Shown here: positions 34,553-43,837 of the stretch, piece after piece | Position numbering within the stretch: the stretch's first letter is position 1 | How the letters are laid out: each line of letters begins with the position of its first letter | Assembly (NCBI RefSeq): GCF_014200505.1 | Contig: NZ_JACHBX010000003.1 | Coordinates: 186,001-250,000 of the forward strand | Source: Massilia aurea | Lineage (GTDB): Bacteria > Pseudomonadota > Gammaproteobacteria > Burkholderiales > Burkholderiaceae_D | DNA: 64,000 nucleotides | Reading direction: 5' to 3' | The notes under the pieces: generated by a model | Database searches by the model: none | The model's input: the letters and a program-made list of their open reading frames with translations, nothing else | Told to the model about the DNA's origin: nothing | Translations under genes and position numbers: made by a program

Positions 34553-35776
34553 TCAGGCGTGGCGCCGTCGGTAACCGTCGAGGAAGCGCGCAATGCGTCC
34601 GCAAGCGTCGGTCAGGTCGTCGGAATTAGGCAGGAACACCAGCCGGAAATGGTCCGGGGCAATCCAGTTGAAGCCGGTGCCTTGCACCAGCAGCACTTTT
34701 TCCTCGGTCAGCAGTTCGCAAATGAACTGCTGGTCGTCCGTGATCGGGTACATCTTCGGATCGAGGCGCGGGAACATGTAGAGCGCAGCTTTTGGCTTCA
34801 CGCAGGACACGCCCGGTATATCGGTAAGCAATTTGTAGGCGAGATCGCGCTGCCGGAGCAGGCGCCCGCCCGGGCCCACCAGGTCGTTGATGCTCTGGTG
34901 GCCGCCCAGCGCGGTCTGGATCGCGAACTGGCCCGGCGCGTTGGCGCACAGGCGCATCGAGGCCAGCATGTTCAGGCCATCGATATAACCCTTGGCATGG
35001 CGCTTCTCGCCCGAGACCACCATCCAGCCGGCGCGGTAGCCGCACGACCGGTAGTTCTTCGACAGGCCGTTCAGCGTGACGAACAGCACGTCGTCGGCCA
35101 GCGACGCCATCGAGACGTGCTCGGCCATGTCGTACAGCGTCTTGTCGTAGATTTCGTCGGCGTAGATGATCAGCTGGTGCTGGCGCGCCAGTTCGATGAT
35201 CTCGAGCAGCACTTCGCGCGGATACAGGGCGCCGGTCGGGTTGTTCGGGTTGATGACGACGATGGCGCGCGTGTTCGGCGTGATCTTGCTGCGCATGTCG
35301 GCGATGTCGGGCATCCAGCCGGCGCCTTCGTCGCAGATGTAGTGGCGCGGCGCGCCGCCGGCCAGGCTGACGGCGGCAGTCCACAGTGGATAGTCGGGCG
35401 CCGGCACCAGCACCTCGTCGCCATTGTTCAGCAAACCCTGCATCGACATGACGATCAGTTCCGACGCCCCGTTGCCCAGGTAGATGTCGTCGATCGTCAC
35501 GCCGGTGATATTTTTCTCTTGCGTGTAGTGCATGATCGCCTTGCGCGGCGCAAACATGCCTTTGGAGTCCGTATAGCCGGCCGCGCCGTGCATATTGCGG
35601 ATCATGTCGCTGACGATCTCGTCCGGCGCATCGAAGCCGAACACGGCAAGGTTGCCGATATTGAGCTTGATGATCTTCTGGCCGTCTTCTTCCATCTGGC
35701 GCGCCTGCTCCAGGGCCGGTCCGCGGATCTCGTAGCAGACGTCGTCGAGCTTGTTCGATTTGGCAATCGGTCGCAC
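34553..35776 (-). CDS. alaC: PLP-dependent aminotransferase, AlaA/AlaC type (glutamate-pyruvate transaminase)
   Basis: The 407-residue class I aminotransferase starts at GTG with GGGGATA in front, giving MRPIAKSNKLDDVCYEIRGP, the typical opening of YfbQ/AlaA-like enzymes. The PLP-binding Lys is in LSKNYRSCGYRAGW, the cofactor pocket in INPNNPTGALYP, and YADEIYDKTLYD is present. It converts pyruvate and glutamate to alanine and 2-oxoglutarate. It is upstream of hom on the same strand, the order common in Burkholderiales. The exact paralogue name (alaA or alaC) cannot be settled from sequence alone. Confidence 0.85.
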   Translation of the reverse strand: MRPIAKSNKLDDVCYEIRGPALEQARQMEEDGQKIIKLNIGNLAVFGFDAPDEIVSDMIRNMHGAAGYTDSKGMFAPRKAIMHYTQEKNITGVTIDDIYLGNGASELIVMSMQGLLNNGDEVLVPAPDYPLWTAAVSLAGGAPRHYICDEGAGWMPDIADMRSKITPNTRAIVVINPNNPTGALYPREVLLEIIELARQHQLIIYADEIYDKTLYDMAEHVSMASLADDVLFVTLNGLSKNYRSCGYRAGWMVVSGEKRHAKGYIDGLNMLASMRLCANAPGQFAIQTALGGHQSINDLVGPGGRLLRQRDLAYKLLTDIPGVSCVKPKAALYMFPRLDPKMYPITDDQQFICELLTEEKVLLVQGTGFNWIAPDHFRLVFLPNSDDLTDACGRIARFLDGYRRRHA

Positions 35777-35922
35777 AGTATCCCCTGGAAAATCGCCTGC
35801 ACTGTTGCAGTGCGCAAAAATACCATTCTGCCCAAAGCGCACGGTTTAGGCAACCTTGCCGATCCGGTTACAATGGGCATCCGCACAGTCACCGCTTACC
35901 AGCGTCCACTTCGCCTATCGCC

Positions 35923-36303
35923 ATGAAGCTCCATTCCGACAATACCCAGCAATACCAGACCGTTACCGGCGTCGACGCCAGCGGCGTCGAGATCAATGCC
36001 CAGCGTTACGACTACAGCCTGACGCTGCTGCCCGAGGTCCCGCCGCGCCCGTGGAACGTGACCGATTTCGACCAGCTCACTGCCGCCCACTTCGAGGAAC
36101 TGGCGCAGGATGCGCCGGACGTCGTGATCCTTGGCACCGGTGCGCGCCAGCGCTTCGTGCATCCGCGCCTGGTCACCAGCCTGTCGAGCCGGCACATCGG
36201 CGTGGAAAGCATGGACAACGGCGCCGCCTGCCGCACCTACAACGTGCTGATGGGCGAAGGCCGCAAGGTCACGCTGGCCCTGATCCTCGAACGCACCGCC
36301 TGA
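35923..36303 (+). CDS. Mth938-like domain protein (DUF498/Xcc1710-like)
   Basis: The 126-residue soluble protein belongs to the small Mth938-like fold family (formerly DUF498). Typical segments are YDYSLTLLPEVPPRPW, DVVILGTGARQRFVHP and IGVESMDNGAACRTYNVLMGEGRKV. The family includes mitochondrial NDUFAF3 relatives, but the bacterial function is not established. It is divergent from the aminotransferase gene and about 180 bases ahead of the Bcp peroxiredoxin. Confidence 0.85.
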   Translation: MKLHSDNTQQYQTVTGVDASGVEINAQRYDYSLTLLPEVPPRPWNVTDFDQLTAAHFEELAQDAPDVVILGTGARQRFVHPRLVTSLSSRHIGVESMDNGAACRTYNVLMGEGRKVTLALILERTA

Positions 36304-36482
36304 ATCGCGACAACAGCGGTTCAACAGGGCTGCAAACGTTTCAATCGGGGTAAATATTGCGATTCTGCCCACAAGAGTACTAGCGGCGGATAGCACCGAC
36401 GGATTATCATGAGGTGCCGCTCCCCGCCATGGCGCGCCGGGAGGGTCACCTGCAGCTGCGCTGCGACCGTCAGGAGAAACCC

Positions 36483-36950
36483 GTGGCCGAGAGCCAACTT
36501 GCAACCTTTGCCCCCTTCACCGCCCCGATGACGGGCGAGAAACCGTTCGAACTGCTCGGCCGTCCCGCCAAGTACACGGTGCTGTACTTTTATCCCAAGG
36601 ACAATACCCCTGGCTGCACCACCGAGAGCATCGCCTTTCGTGAAGCCTATCCCGAGTTCCAGGCACTGGGCGCCGACATCTACGGCTTGTCCCGCGATTC
36701 GCTGCGCTCGCATGAAAACTTCAAATCCAAGCTCGGCCTGCCGTTCGAGCTGATCTCGGACGCCGATGAAGCCGTGTGCACGCAGTTCGACGTCATGAAG
36801 ATGAAGAACATGTATGGCAAGAAAGTACGGGGGGTCGAGCGCAGTACGTTTGTCATTGACGCTCAAGGCCGATTGGTGAAAGAATGGCGTGGCGTGAAGG
36901 TCAGTGACCATGTGACTGAAGTGCTGGAATTTCTGAAGAGCCAGCCCTGA
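36483..36950 (+). CDS. bcp: Thioredoxin-dependent peroxiredoxin (Bcp family)
   Basis: The 155-residue protein starts at GTG preceded by CAGGAG. The peroxidatic Cys45 is in YPKDNTPGCTTES, matching Bcp/PrxQ, and a second Cys is near residue 99. The resolving Cys five residues after Cys45, found in E. coli Bcp, is replaced here (Ile), so it is probably resolved differently or acts as a 1-Cys enzyme. It reduces organic and hydrogen peroxides in the cytosol. It is co-directional with phoH, after a 256-base gap holding no recognised gene. Confidence 0.9.
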   Translation: MAESQLATFAPFTAPMTGEKPFELLGRPAKYTVLYFYPKDNTPGCTTESIAFREAYPEFQALGADIYGLSRDSLRSHENFKSKLGLPFELISDADEAVCTQFDVMKMKNMYGKKVRGVERSTFVIDAQGRLVKEWRGVKVSDHVTEVLEFLKSQP

Positions 36951-37206
36951 CAATGGATGGCTCCAGTTTGTTCAACCTGCTGGATCGCTGCCACTTATTT
37001 TGAGTCGACCTGTAATTCAACCTGTCCTGCACCTGCACTATTCCCACCCGGTTGCCCGCCGGGCCGGCGCATTTCCCGGCTCGGCCGTGTTGCAACACTT
37101 CAACCGCAATTCCCCTTATCCCTGTTTAGTCGCGTCATCTCGTGCGCCAGCGCCATGTGGCCCGCGCGCGCACGGTCTTCCAGACTTTTTTTAGATTGAG
37201 AACCTG

Positions 37207-39045
37207 ATGCCACTGCCAAAAATACCGAATGAGCCAGCAACCATGCTGCTGGTCAAAGATTATCCCAAGGCCGAACCCGGTCGTTCGCCAGTGCGTTCGA
37301 TCTCGGCCAAGCCAGATCCTGAAGTCGATGACCTGATCAGCGGTCAAGCCGTGCCGACGCCGAAGTCGCGCGCACGCCGCAAGGCGCAAGACACCCTCGC
37401 CGCCGCGCAAGCACCTGTGCGTGCTGCGCCGGTTGCCGAAGCCAAGCCGCAGGCTGCTCCCGAAGTTGCACCAAAAGCTGCACCCCAAGCTGCACCCCAG
37501 GCTGCACCTCAGGCACCGAACGTTGCCCCGATCTCGGCCAAGCTACGCGAGCAGGATGCCGAACAGCTGCATTCCGCCAAGCAGAAGCCCGTGGAAGCGC
37601 CAGTCAAGTCGTCCACCAGCCGCAAGGCCGACCGTTCGGGCCTGACCAAGGTGTTCGTGCTCGACACCAACGTGCTGATGCATGACCCAAGCTCGCTGTT
37701 CCGTTTCGAGGAACACGACGTCTATCTGCCAATGATGACGCTCGAGGAACTCGACAACCACAAGAAGGGCATGTCCGAAGTGGCGCGCAATGCACGTCAG
37801 GTGTCGCGCACACTCGACGCGCTGATCGCCAACGTCGACGACGACGCGATCGAGTCCGGCATTCCGCTGTCCAAGCTGGGCAACAAGGATGCCAAGGGTC
37901 GCCTGCTGTTCCAGACCCGCCTGACGAGCGCGCCGCTGCCGGAAGGCCTGCCTGAAGGCAAAGCCGACAACCAGATCCTGGGCGTCGTGCGCGCACTCGA
38001 GCAGCAGCAAGCGGGCCGCGCGATCGTGCTGGTGTCGAAAGACATCAATATGCGCATCAAGGCGCGCGCGATCGGCTTGCCGGCTGAAGACTACTTCAAC
38101 GACCACGTGCTGGAAGACAGCGACCTGCTGTACTCGGGCATCGTCCAGCTGCCGGACAATTTCTGGGACACGCACGGCAAGGACGTCGAATCGTGGCAGG
38201 AAAACAAGAACGGCAACTCGGCGACCTATTACCGCGTGACCGGTCCGCTGATCCCGACCCTCCTGGCGAACCAGTTCGTGTACATGGAGCCGAAGGATGG
38301 CCAGTCGCCGCTGTACGCCCAGGTCAAGCAGATCGACGGCAAGACCGCCGTGCTGCAGACCCTGCGCGACTATAGCCACAACAAGAACAATGTGTGGGGC
38401 ATCACGGCGCGCAACCGCGAGCAGAACTTCGCACTGAACCTGTTGATGAATCCGGAGTGCGACTTCGTCACGCTGCTGGGTCAGGCCGGTACCGGCAAGA
38501 CCCTGCTGGCCCTGGCCGCCGGCCTGGCGCAAGTGCTCGAAACCAAGCTCTACAACGAGATCATCGTCACCCGCGTGACGGTGCCGGTCGGTGAAGACAT
38601 CGGTTTCCTGCCAGGCACCGAGGAAGAGAAAATGTCGCCATGGATGGGTGCCTTCGACGACAACCTCGAAGTGCTGATGAAGTCCGACGGCGATGCCGGT
38701 GACTGGGGCCGCGCGGCAACGCAGGACCTGATCCGCTCGCGCATCAAGATCAAGTCGCTCAACTTCATGCGCGGCCGCACCTTCGTCAACAAGTTCCTCA
38801 TCATCGACGAAGCGCAGAACCTGACGCCCAAGCAGATGAAGACGCTGGTCACGCGCGCCGGTCCTGGCACCAAGATCCTGTGCCTGGGTAATATCGCGCA
38901 GATCGACACGCCGTATCTCACCGAAGGCTCGAGCGGCCTGACCTATGTGGTCGACCGTTTCAAGGGCTGGAACCACGGTGGCCACGTCACGCTGGCACGC
39001 GGCGAACGCTCGCGCCTGGCCGACCACGCCAGCGACGTGCTGTAA
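37207..39045 (+). CDS. PhoH2-type protein: PIN domain fused to PhoH ATPase
   Basis: The 612-residue protein has a PIN nuclease domain from about residue 147 (KVFVLDTNVLMHDPSSL) and a C-terminal PhoH ATPase with Walker A GQAGTGKT near residue 427 and Walker B FLIIDEAQNL. PhoH2 proteins act as ATP-driven RNA helicase/ribonucleases. Here residues 1-145 form an extra low-complexity Ala/Pro-rich tail with repeated PQAAP units, longer than in most homologues. The ribosome site is poor (GAGAACCTG), and ATG 37243 is an alternative start. A strong terminator follows. Confidence 0.88.
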   Translation: MPLPKIPNEPATMLLVKDYPKAEPGRSPVRSISAKPDPEVDDLISGQAVPTPKSRARRKAQDTLAAAQAPVRAAPVAEAKPQAAPEVAPKAAPQAAPQAAPQAPNVAPISAKLREQDAEQLHSAKQKPVEAPVKSSTSRKADRSGLTKVFVLDTNVLMHDPSSLFRFEEHDVYLPMMTLEELDNHKKGMSEVARNARQVSRTLDALIANVDDDAIESGIPLSKLGNKDAKGRLLFQTRLTSAPLPEGLPEGKADNQILGVVRALEQQQAGRAIVLVSKDINMRIKARAIGLPAEDYFNDHVLEDSDLLYSGIVQLPDNFWDTHGKDVESWQENKNGNSATYYRVTGPLIPTLLANQFVYMEPKDGQSPLYAQVKQIDGKTAVLQTLRDYSHNKNNVWGITARNREQNFALNLLMNPECDFVTLLGQAGTGKTLLALAAGLAQVLETKLYNEIIVTRVTVPVGEDIGFLPGTEEEKMSPWMGAFDDNLEVLMKSDGDAGDWGRAATQDLIRSRIKIKSLNFMRGRTFVNKFLIIDEAQNLTPKQMKTLVTRAGPGTKILCLGNIAQIDTPYLTEGSSGLTYVVDRFKGWNHGGHVTLARGERSRLADHASDVL

Positions 39046-39085
39046 CAAGTTTTGCCGCCTGCCTCGTGCAGGCGCAGTCCCGCAA

Positions 39086-39115
39086 CGCCCGCCCTCACCG
39101 GCGGGCGTTTTTTTT
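39086..39115 (+). terminator. Intrinsic terminator of the phoH2 gene
   Basis: CGCCCGCC pairs with GGCGGGCG around a short loop, followed by eight T residues, 40 bases after the stop codon. Confidence 0.92.
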
Positions 39116-39214
39116 GGCGCAGCATTTTCGGGTCACCGCGGCTCCAATGATGACAAACCAGCTATGATCGAAGCTATATAGAATTGTCCCGAGATCACTG
39201 GCAGGAAACGCATC

Positions 39215-40105
39215 ATGAAATTTCGTTTTTGGGGAGTCCGCGGGTCGATTCCGTCCCCGGGGCCGCGCACGGCGCGCTACGGCGGCAACACGACCTGCAT
39301 CGAAGTGCGCACCGATGACGACACGCTGATCGTGCTCGATGGCGGCACCGGCCTGTTCCCGCTGGCCCAGCACCTGCTGGCCCGCCCGCCCGTGCACGCC
39401 AATATCTTCATCACGCACAGCCACTGGGATCACATCCATGGCCTGCCCTTTTTCACGCCGCTGTTCGTCAAGGGCAGCCGCGTGCGCCTGCACGGTGCGC
39501 ACGATCCGGTCACGGGCAAAGGCATCGAACACGTGATGGGCGTGCAGCTGCAAAACAGCTATTTCCCGGTCGGCGAAACGGACATGAGCGCCACCATCGA
39601 GTACTGCACGCTGACGATCGGTGCGCCACTCGCGCTCGGCGACGCGCTGGTCGCGAACGTGGTGACGAACCACCCGGTCACCAATCTCGGCTACCGCATC
39701 GACTGCAACGGCAAGTCGGTGTTCTTCACGGGCGACCACGAGCCCTGGTACAACCCGCATCCGGTCGGGCATCCCCGGCACGCGGTGGCCGAGACGCAGA
39801 TGCGCGAGGCCGAACGTCGCATGGACGCCGTGATGGCGGGCGTGGACGCGCTGATCGTGGATTGCTCGTACACGCGCGACGAATACCCGTCCAAGCGGGG
39901 CTGGGGCCATGGCACCTTCGACGGCGCCATCGCGATGGCGCTGCGGGTTGGCGCACGCACGCTGTACTGCACGCACCACGAACCGACCCGCGGCGACGAT
40001 GAGCTCGAGGCGGCCTTTGCCGACGTAATGGCGCGCCACGCCGGCTGCCTGGGCGAGCTACAGGTACTGCTGGCCTGTGAAGGCCTCGCCGTCGACCTCG
40101 GCTAG
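39215..40105 (+). CDS. MBL-fold metallo-hydrolase
   Basis: The 296-residue protein opens MKFRFWGVRGSIPSPGP and has the metallo-beta-lactamase zinc motif H68-S-H-W-D-H73 (THSHWDHIHG), a later VFFTGDHEPW Asp/His site and the final TLYCTHHEP. The opening is typical of a beta-lactamase-fold subgroup related to PhnP/YycJ-type phosphodiesterases. The substrate is unknown. No signal peptide is visible. It is monocistronic, with terminators before it and after the next small gene. Confidence 0.85.
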   Translation: MKFRFWGVRGSIPSPGPRTARYGGNTTCIEVRTDDDTLIVLDGGTGLFPLAQHLLARPPVHANIFITHSHWDHIHGLPFFTPLFVKGSRVRLHGAHDPVTGKGIEHVMGVQLQNSYFPVGETDMSATIEYCTLTIGAPLALGDALVANVVTNHPVTNLGYRIDCNGKSVFFTGDHEPWYNPHPVGHPRHAVAETQMREAERRMDAVMAGVDALIVDCSYTRDEYPSKRGWGHGTFDGAIAMALRVGARTLYCTHHEPTRGDDELEAAFADVMARHAGCLGELQVLLACEGLAVDLG

Positions 40106-40220
40106 CCGACGTCACGCATACACTCACCTGTCAATTCTGTCAGGATAGCGCGCGCTCGTTCGGGCGTAGAATGATGTGCGGCTGTCAATACCGAACAGCC
40201 ATTCTACCGAGCCTGCCACC

Positions 40221-40481
40221 ATGACCTTTCCGCTGACATCACTCCTCACCTCGTGCGCTGCCGCCCTGTTGCTGGCGGCCTGCACCAGCCCTGCCCCTAC
40301 CACCCCTGCCCCTGACGGCGCAAAGACGGCGAGCGTGCGCGAAGAACGCACCACCCCGATCGGCACGTACCTGCCCCGCAAGAAAGGCCAGACGGCCAAC
40401 AACGCCGGCACCGTCAGCGAAGTCGAGCGCGAGAACATGAAAAATTCCAGCGTCGGCACGGGCGCGATGACGCAGAACTGA
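40221..40481 (+). CDS. Small putative lipoprotein (86 aa)
   Basis: The 86-residue product has a signal peptide with lipobox LLAAC (Cys near residue 22), then a Pro/Thr-rich linker (TSPAPTTPAPDG). A short conserved-looking part, REERTTPIGTYLPRKKGQTANN, follows, and it ends SSVGTGAMTQN. It is likely an outer-membrane lipoprotein. Function is unknown. Similar small lipoproteins with the TPIGTYLPRK segment are, as far as I recall, found in related genomes. Confidence 0.7.
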   Translation: MTFPLTSLLTSCAAALLLAACTSPAPTTPAPDGAKTASVREERTTPIGTYLPRKKGQTANNAGTVSEVERENMKNSSVGTGAMTQN

Positions 40482-40512
40482 CGCGGCACTGAGGTGCAGC
40501 ATTCGCAAACAG

Positions 40513-40536
40513 AAAACGGCGCCCAGGGCGCCGTTT
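40513..40536. terminator. Bidirectional terminator between lipoprotein and pit genes
   Basis: AAAACGGCGCC and GGCGCCGTTTT form a tight hairpin between the two convergent genes, with A and T tracts usable in both directions. Confidence 0.88.
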
Positions 40537-40557
40537 TCAATGGTGATCAAGCCACGA

Positions 40558-41568
40558 TTACATAATCTTGGTGCCGATCCACCAGGCCACCGCCGCCATG
40601 AAGGCCGATGCGGGAATCGTGAAGATCCATGCCCACACGATATTGCCCGCCACGCCCCAGCGCACGGCCGAGGTCTTGCGCGCAGCGCCCACGCCGACGA
40701 TGGCGCCGGTGATCGTGTGCGTCGTCGACACCGGAATCCCGAACGCGCTCGACAGCAGCAGCGTGACCGCGCCGCCGGTTTCGGCGCAGAAACCGCCGAC
40801 CGGCTTGAGCTTGGTGATCTTCTGGCCCATGGTCTTGACGATGCGCCAGCCGCCGAACAGCGTGCCGAACGCGATCGCCGCGTAGCACGAGATGATCACC
40901 CAGGCCGGTGGATATTCGGCCGTCGCGCTCGTATAACCGGCGGCGATCAGGAGCATCCAGATGATGCCCATCGTCTTTTGCGCGTCGTTGCCGCCGTGGC
41001 CCAGGGAATACGCCGCCGCCGACACCAGCTGGAGTTTACGGAACAGGTTGTCGACCTTTCTGGGTGTGGACTTGACGAAGATCCAGGCCACCATCAGCAT
41101 GATGATCGAGCCCAGCACAAAGCCCAGCAGTGGTGCGACGACGATGAACGCCACGGTCTTGATCAGGCCACCCGAGATCAGCGAGCCGGTGCCCGCTTTC
41201 GCCACGGCCGCGCCCACCAGGCCGCCGATCAGCGCGTGCGACGACGACGAGGGAATGCCGTAGTACCAGGTGATGACGTTCCACGAGATCGCCCCGACCA
41301 GCGCGCCAAAGATCACGTAATGGTCGACCACGTGTGGATCGATCGTGCCCTTCCCGATGGTTTGGGCGACCTTCATATTGACCACGAAGATCGCGATGAA
41401 GTTGAAAAATGCCGCCATTGCGACGGCGTGCTGGGGTTTCAGGACCCCGGTCGAGACCACGGTGGCAATCGAGTTTGCCGAATCGTGAAAACCGTTCATG
41501 AAGTCGAATACCAGTGCCAGGAGCACGAGCATTCCCAGCACGTAGATGCTGATGTTGAGATTATCCAT
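40558..41568 (-). CDS. pit: Low-affinity inorganic phosphate transporter (PiT family)
   Basis: The 336-residue membrane protein has the duplicated PiT signature: FDFMNGFHDSANSIAT near the N-terminus and the second repeat SLGHGGNDAQKTMGII. It also carries GIPSSSSHALIGGLVGAA and GIPVSTTHTITGAIVG. It imports metal-phosphate with protons across the inner membrane. Its gene follows the DUF47 partner gene by 21 bases, the usual pair. Confidence 0.95.
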   Translation of the reverse strand: MDNLNISIYVLGMLVLLALVFDFMNGFHDSANSIATVVSTGVLKPQHAVAMAAFFNFIAIFVVNMKVAQTIGKGTIDPHVVDHYVIFGALVGAISWNVITWYYGIPSSSSHALIGGLVGAAVAKAGTGSLISGGLIKTVAFIVVAPLLGFVLGSIIMLMVAWIFVKSTPRKVDNLFRKLQLVSAAAYSLGHGGNDAQKTMGIIWMLLIAAGYTSATAEYPPAWVIISCYAAIAFGTLFGGWRIVKTMGQKITKLKPVGGFCAETGGAVTLLLSSAFGIPVSTTHTITGAIVGVGAARKTSAVRWGVAGNIVWAWIFTIPASAFMAAVAWWIGTKIM

Positions 41569-41589
41569 GGTTATGCAGGTCTGCGACGC

Positions 41590-42216
41590 TTACGCGTTCT
41601 CGACGATGATGCCTTCGATGATGTTGGCCACGTCTTCGCAGCGATCGGTGACCGTCTCGAGGATCTCGTAGATGGCCTTCATCTTGATCAGGTTGCGCAC
41701 GTCCGGCTCGTCGCGGAACAGCTTGGACATCGCCGCGCGCATCACGTGGTCGGCGTCCGATTCCAGGCGGTCGATCTCTTCGCACAGCGCGACCATCTTG
41801 GCGGCATTGTCCATATTGTGCAGCAGCGAGACGGCTTCCTGCACCTTCAGGCAGCAGGCCAGGCACAGCTCGGCCAGGCGTTTGGCTTCCGGCGTCACGG
41901 CTTGCAGGTCGTACAGCGAAATCGTCTGGGCCGCGTCTTCCATCATGTCCAGGATGTCGTCCATGCGCGTGATCAGCTTGTGGATGTCGTCGCGGTCGAT
42001 CGGCGTGATGAAGCTCTTGTGCAGCAGGTCCACCGTGGCATAGGTGATCTTGTCAGCCTGCTTTTCAATCGTCTCGATCGCATGGGTGCGGGTTTCGAGA
42101 TCGTCGAAATTGGTCATCAGGCTGACCATTTCCTGCGCCCCTTTGACGCACAAGGCGGCGTGCTGATTGAAAAGATCGAAAAACTTGCCCTCGGTGGGCA
42201 TGAAACGTCCAAACAT
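41590..42216 (-). CDS. DUF47/PhoU-like regulator of the Pit transporter
   Basis: The 208-residue helical protein is a PhoU-like DUF47 member (MFGRFMPTEGKFFDLFNQHA; DDILDMMEDAAQTISLYDLQ; ESDADHVMRAAMSKLF). Such proteins are encoded next to Pit transporters and are thought to modulate them. It is first in the two-gene phosphate operon. No Pho box was recognised. Confidence 0.9.
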   Translation of the reverse strand: MFGRFMPTEGKFFDLFNQHAALCVKGAQEMVSLMTNFDDLETRTHAIETIEKQADKITYATVDLLHKSFITPIDRDDIHKLITRMDDILDMMEDAAQTISLYDLQAVTPEAKRLAELCLACCLKVQEAVSLLHNMDNAAKMVALCEEIDRLESDADHVMRAAMSKLFRDEPDVRNLIKMKAIYEILETVTDRCEDVANIIEGIIVENA

Positions 42217-42276
42217 AGATTCTCCGTATTGACTCTCTGGGATTACGCGGTCGCGCCGGGAATGCGGCCACGCGTA

Positions 42277-42308
42277 AAGGCGGCCATTAAAACATCAATG
42301 GCCGCCTT
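42277..42308 (-). terminator. Terminator hairpin after dnaB
   Basis: AAGGCGGCCATT pairs perfectly with AATGGCCGCCTT around an 8-base loop. It is 22 bases beyond the dnaB stop on the minus strand, with a short T run. Confidence 0.7.
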
Positions 42309-42329
42309 GGTGTTACTACAAATGGTTAT

Positions 42330-43718
42330 TTAGTCACCCTGATACACAGACAGGTTACCGCTGTAATTGCCGAACTTGGTGTACTGACCGATCCAGGTCA
42401 GGCGGATGGCGCCAATCGGGCCGTTACGCTGCTTGCCGATAATGATTTCGGCCGTGCCCTTGTCGGGCGAATCGGGGTTATAGACCTCGTCGCGGTACAG
42501 GAAGATGATGACGTCGGCATCCTGCTCGATTGCGCCGGATTCGCGCAAGTCGGACATCACGGGGCGCTTGTTCGGCCGCTGCTCCAGCGAGCGGTTCAGC
42601 TGCGACAGCGCCACCACCGGACACTGCAGCTCCTTGGCCAGGCCCTTGAGCGAACGTGAAATTTCCGAGATTTCAGCCGTGCGGTTGTCGCCCGGCTGAC
42701 TACCCTGCATCAGCTGCAGGTAGTCGACGATGATCAGGCCCAGCTTGCCGCACTGGCGCGCCAGGCGCCGCGCACGCGCCCGCATCTCGATCGGGTTCAG
42801 CGCCGGGGTTTCGTCGATGTACAGCTGGGCGTCGTTCATCTTCTGGATGGCGTGCGTCAGGCGCGGCCAATCCTCGTCGTTCAGGCGGCCCGTACGCAGG
42901 CGGTGCTGGTCGAGCTGGCCGACCGAACCCAGCATACGCATCGCCAGCTGGGTGCCGCCCATCTCCATCGAGAAGATCGCGACCGGCAGACCAGCTTCAA
43001 TGGCAACGTTCTCGCCGATATTGACCGAGAACGCCGTCTTGCCCATCGACGGACGGCCGGCCACGATGACGAGGTCGCCCGGCTGCAGGCCCGATGTCAT
43101 GCGGTCGAGGTCGATGAAGCCGGTTGGCACACCCGTGATTTCACCTTGGTTCTCGCGGCTGTAGAGCTCGTCGATACGCTCGACGACCTGCGTGAGCAGC
43201 GGCTGGATCGGATTCCAGCCCTGCTGGCCGCGCGAGCCGGATTCGGCGATGGCAAAGATCTTGGACTCGGCTTCGTCGAGCATCTGCTTGACTTCCTTGC
43301 CCTGCGGATTGAACGCATTGCCCGAGATTTCATCGGCCACGGTAATCAGCTTGCGCAGGATGCCGCGGTCGCGCACGATCTCGGCGTAGCGCCGGATATT
43401 CGCGGCGGACGGCGTGTTCTGCGCCATCGCGTTCAGGTATTGCAGGCCGCCCACGTCATCGGCCTTGCCGAGCTGGTTGCAGGCTTCGTAGACAGTGATC
43501 ACGTCGGCGGGTTTGCCGCCGTTGATCAGGCGCACCATCTGTTCGAAGATGATGCGATGGTCGTAACGGTAGAAGTCTTCCGCGTTCATGAAGTCGGCGA
43601 TACGGTCCCACGCGGCGTTATCGCGCAGCAGGCCGCCAATGACGGATTGCTCGGCTTCGATGGAGTGCGGGGGGATGCGCAGGGCGTCGAGTTGCGGATC
43701 TGGAGATGCTGCGTTCAT
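42330..43718 (-). CDS. dnaB: Replicative DNA helicase
   Basis: The 462-residue hexameric helicase has the N-terminal primase-interacting domain (PPHSIEAEQSVIGGLL) and the RecA-like ATPase with Walker A GRPSMGKT. The later motifs LIIVDYLQLM, SRSLKGLAKEL and SQLNRSLEQRPNKRPVMSDLRESG are all present. It unwinds DNA at the replication fork. It lies downstream of the rplI operon behind a terminator, the order seen in many Burkholderiales. No intein is present. Confidence 0.97.
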   Translation of the reverse strand: MNAASPDPQLDALRIPPHSIEAEQSVIGGLLRDNAAWDRIADFMNAEDFYRYDHRIIFEQMVRLINGGKPADVITVYEACNQLGKADDVGGLQYLNAMAQNTPSAANIRRYAEIVRDRGILRKLITVADEISGNAFNPQGKEVKQMLDEAESKIFAIAESGSRGQQGWNPIQPLLTQVVERIDELYSRENQGEITGVPTGFIDLDRMTSGLQPGDLVIVAGRPSMGKTAFSVNIGENVAIEAGLPVAIFSMEMGGTQLAMRMLGSVGQLDQHRLRTGRLNDEDWPRLTHAIQKMNDAQLYIDETPALNPIEMRARARRLARQCGKLGLIIVDYLQLMQGSQPGDNRTAEISEISRSLKGLAKELQCPVVALSQLNRSLEQRPNKRPVMSDLRESGAIEQDADVIIFLYRDEVYNPDSPDKGTAEIIIGKQRNGPIGAIRLTWIGQYTKFGNYSGNLSVYQGD

Positions 43719-43775
43719 GGGCGGGATTATACCTTTTCCAGTCCTGTGACTGACATGGTTGGAAAGCCAAAAAGC

Positions 43776-43802
43776 AAAAAAGCCGGGCGAACCCGGCTTT
43801 TT
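43776..43802 (-). terminator. Intrinsic terminator of the rpsF-rplI operon
   Basis: On the minus strand AAAAAGCCGGG-TTCG-CCCGGCTTTTTT, a stable UUCG-capped hairpin, 36 bases after rplI. Confidence 0.92.
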
Positions 43803-43837
43803 CAGAACTGCGTGCTCAGCACATGTACAGCGTGTGC

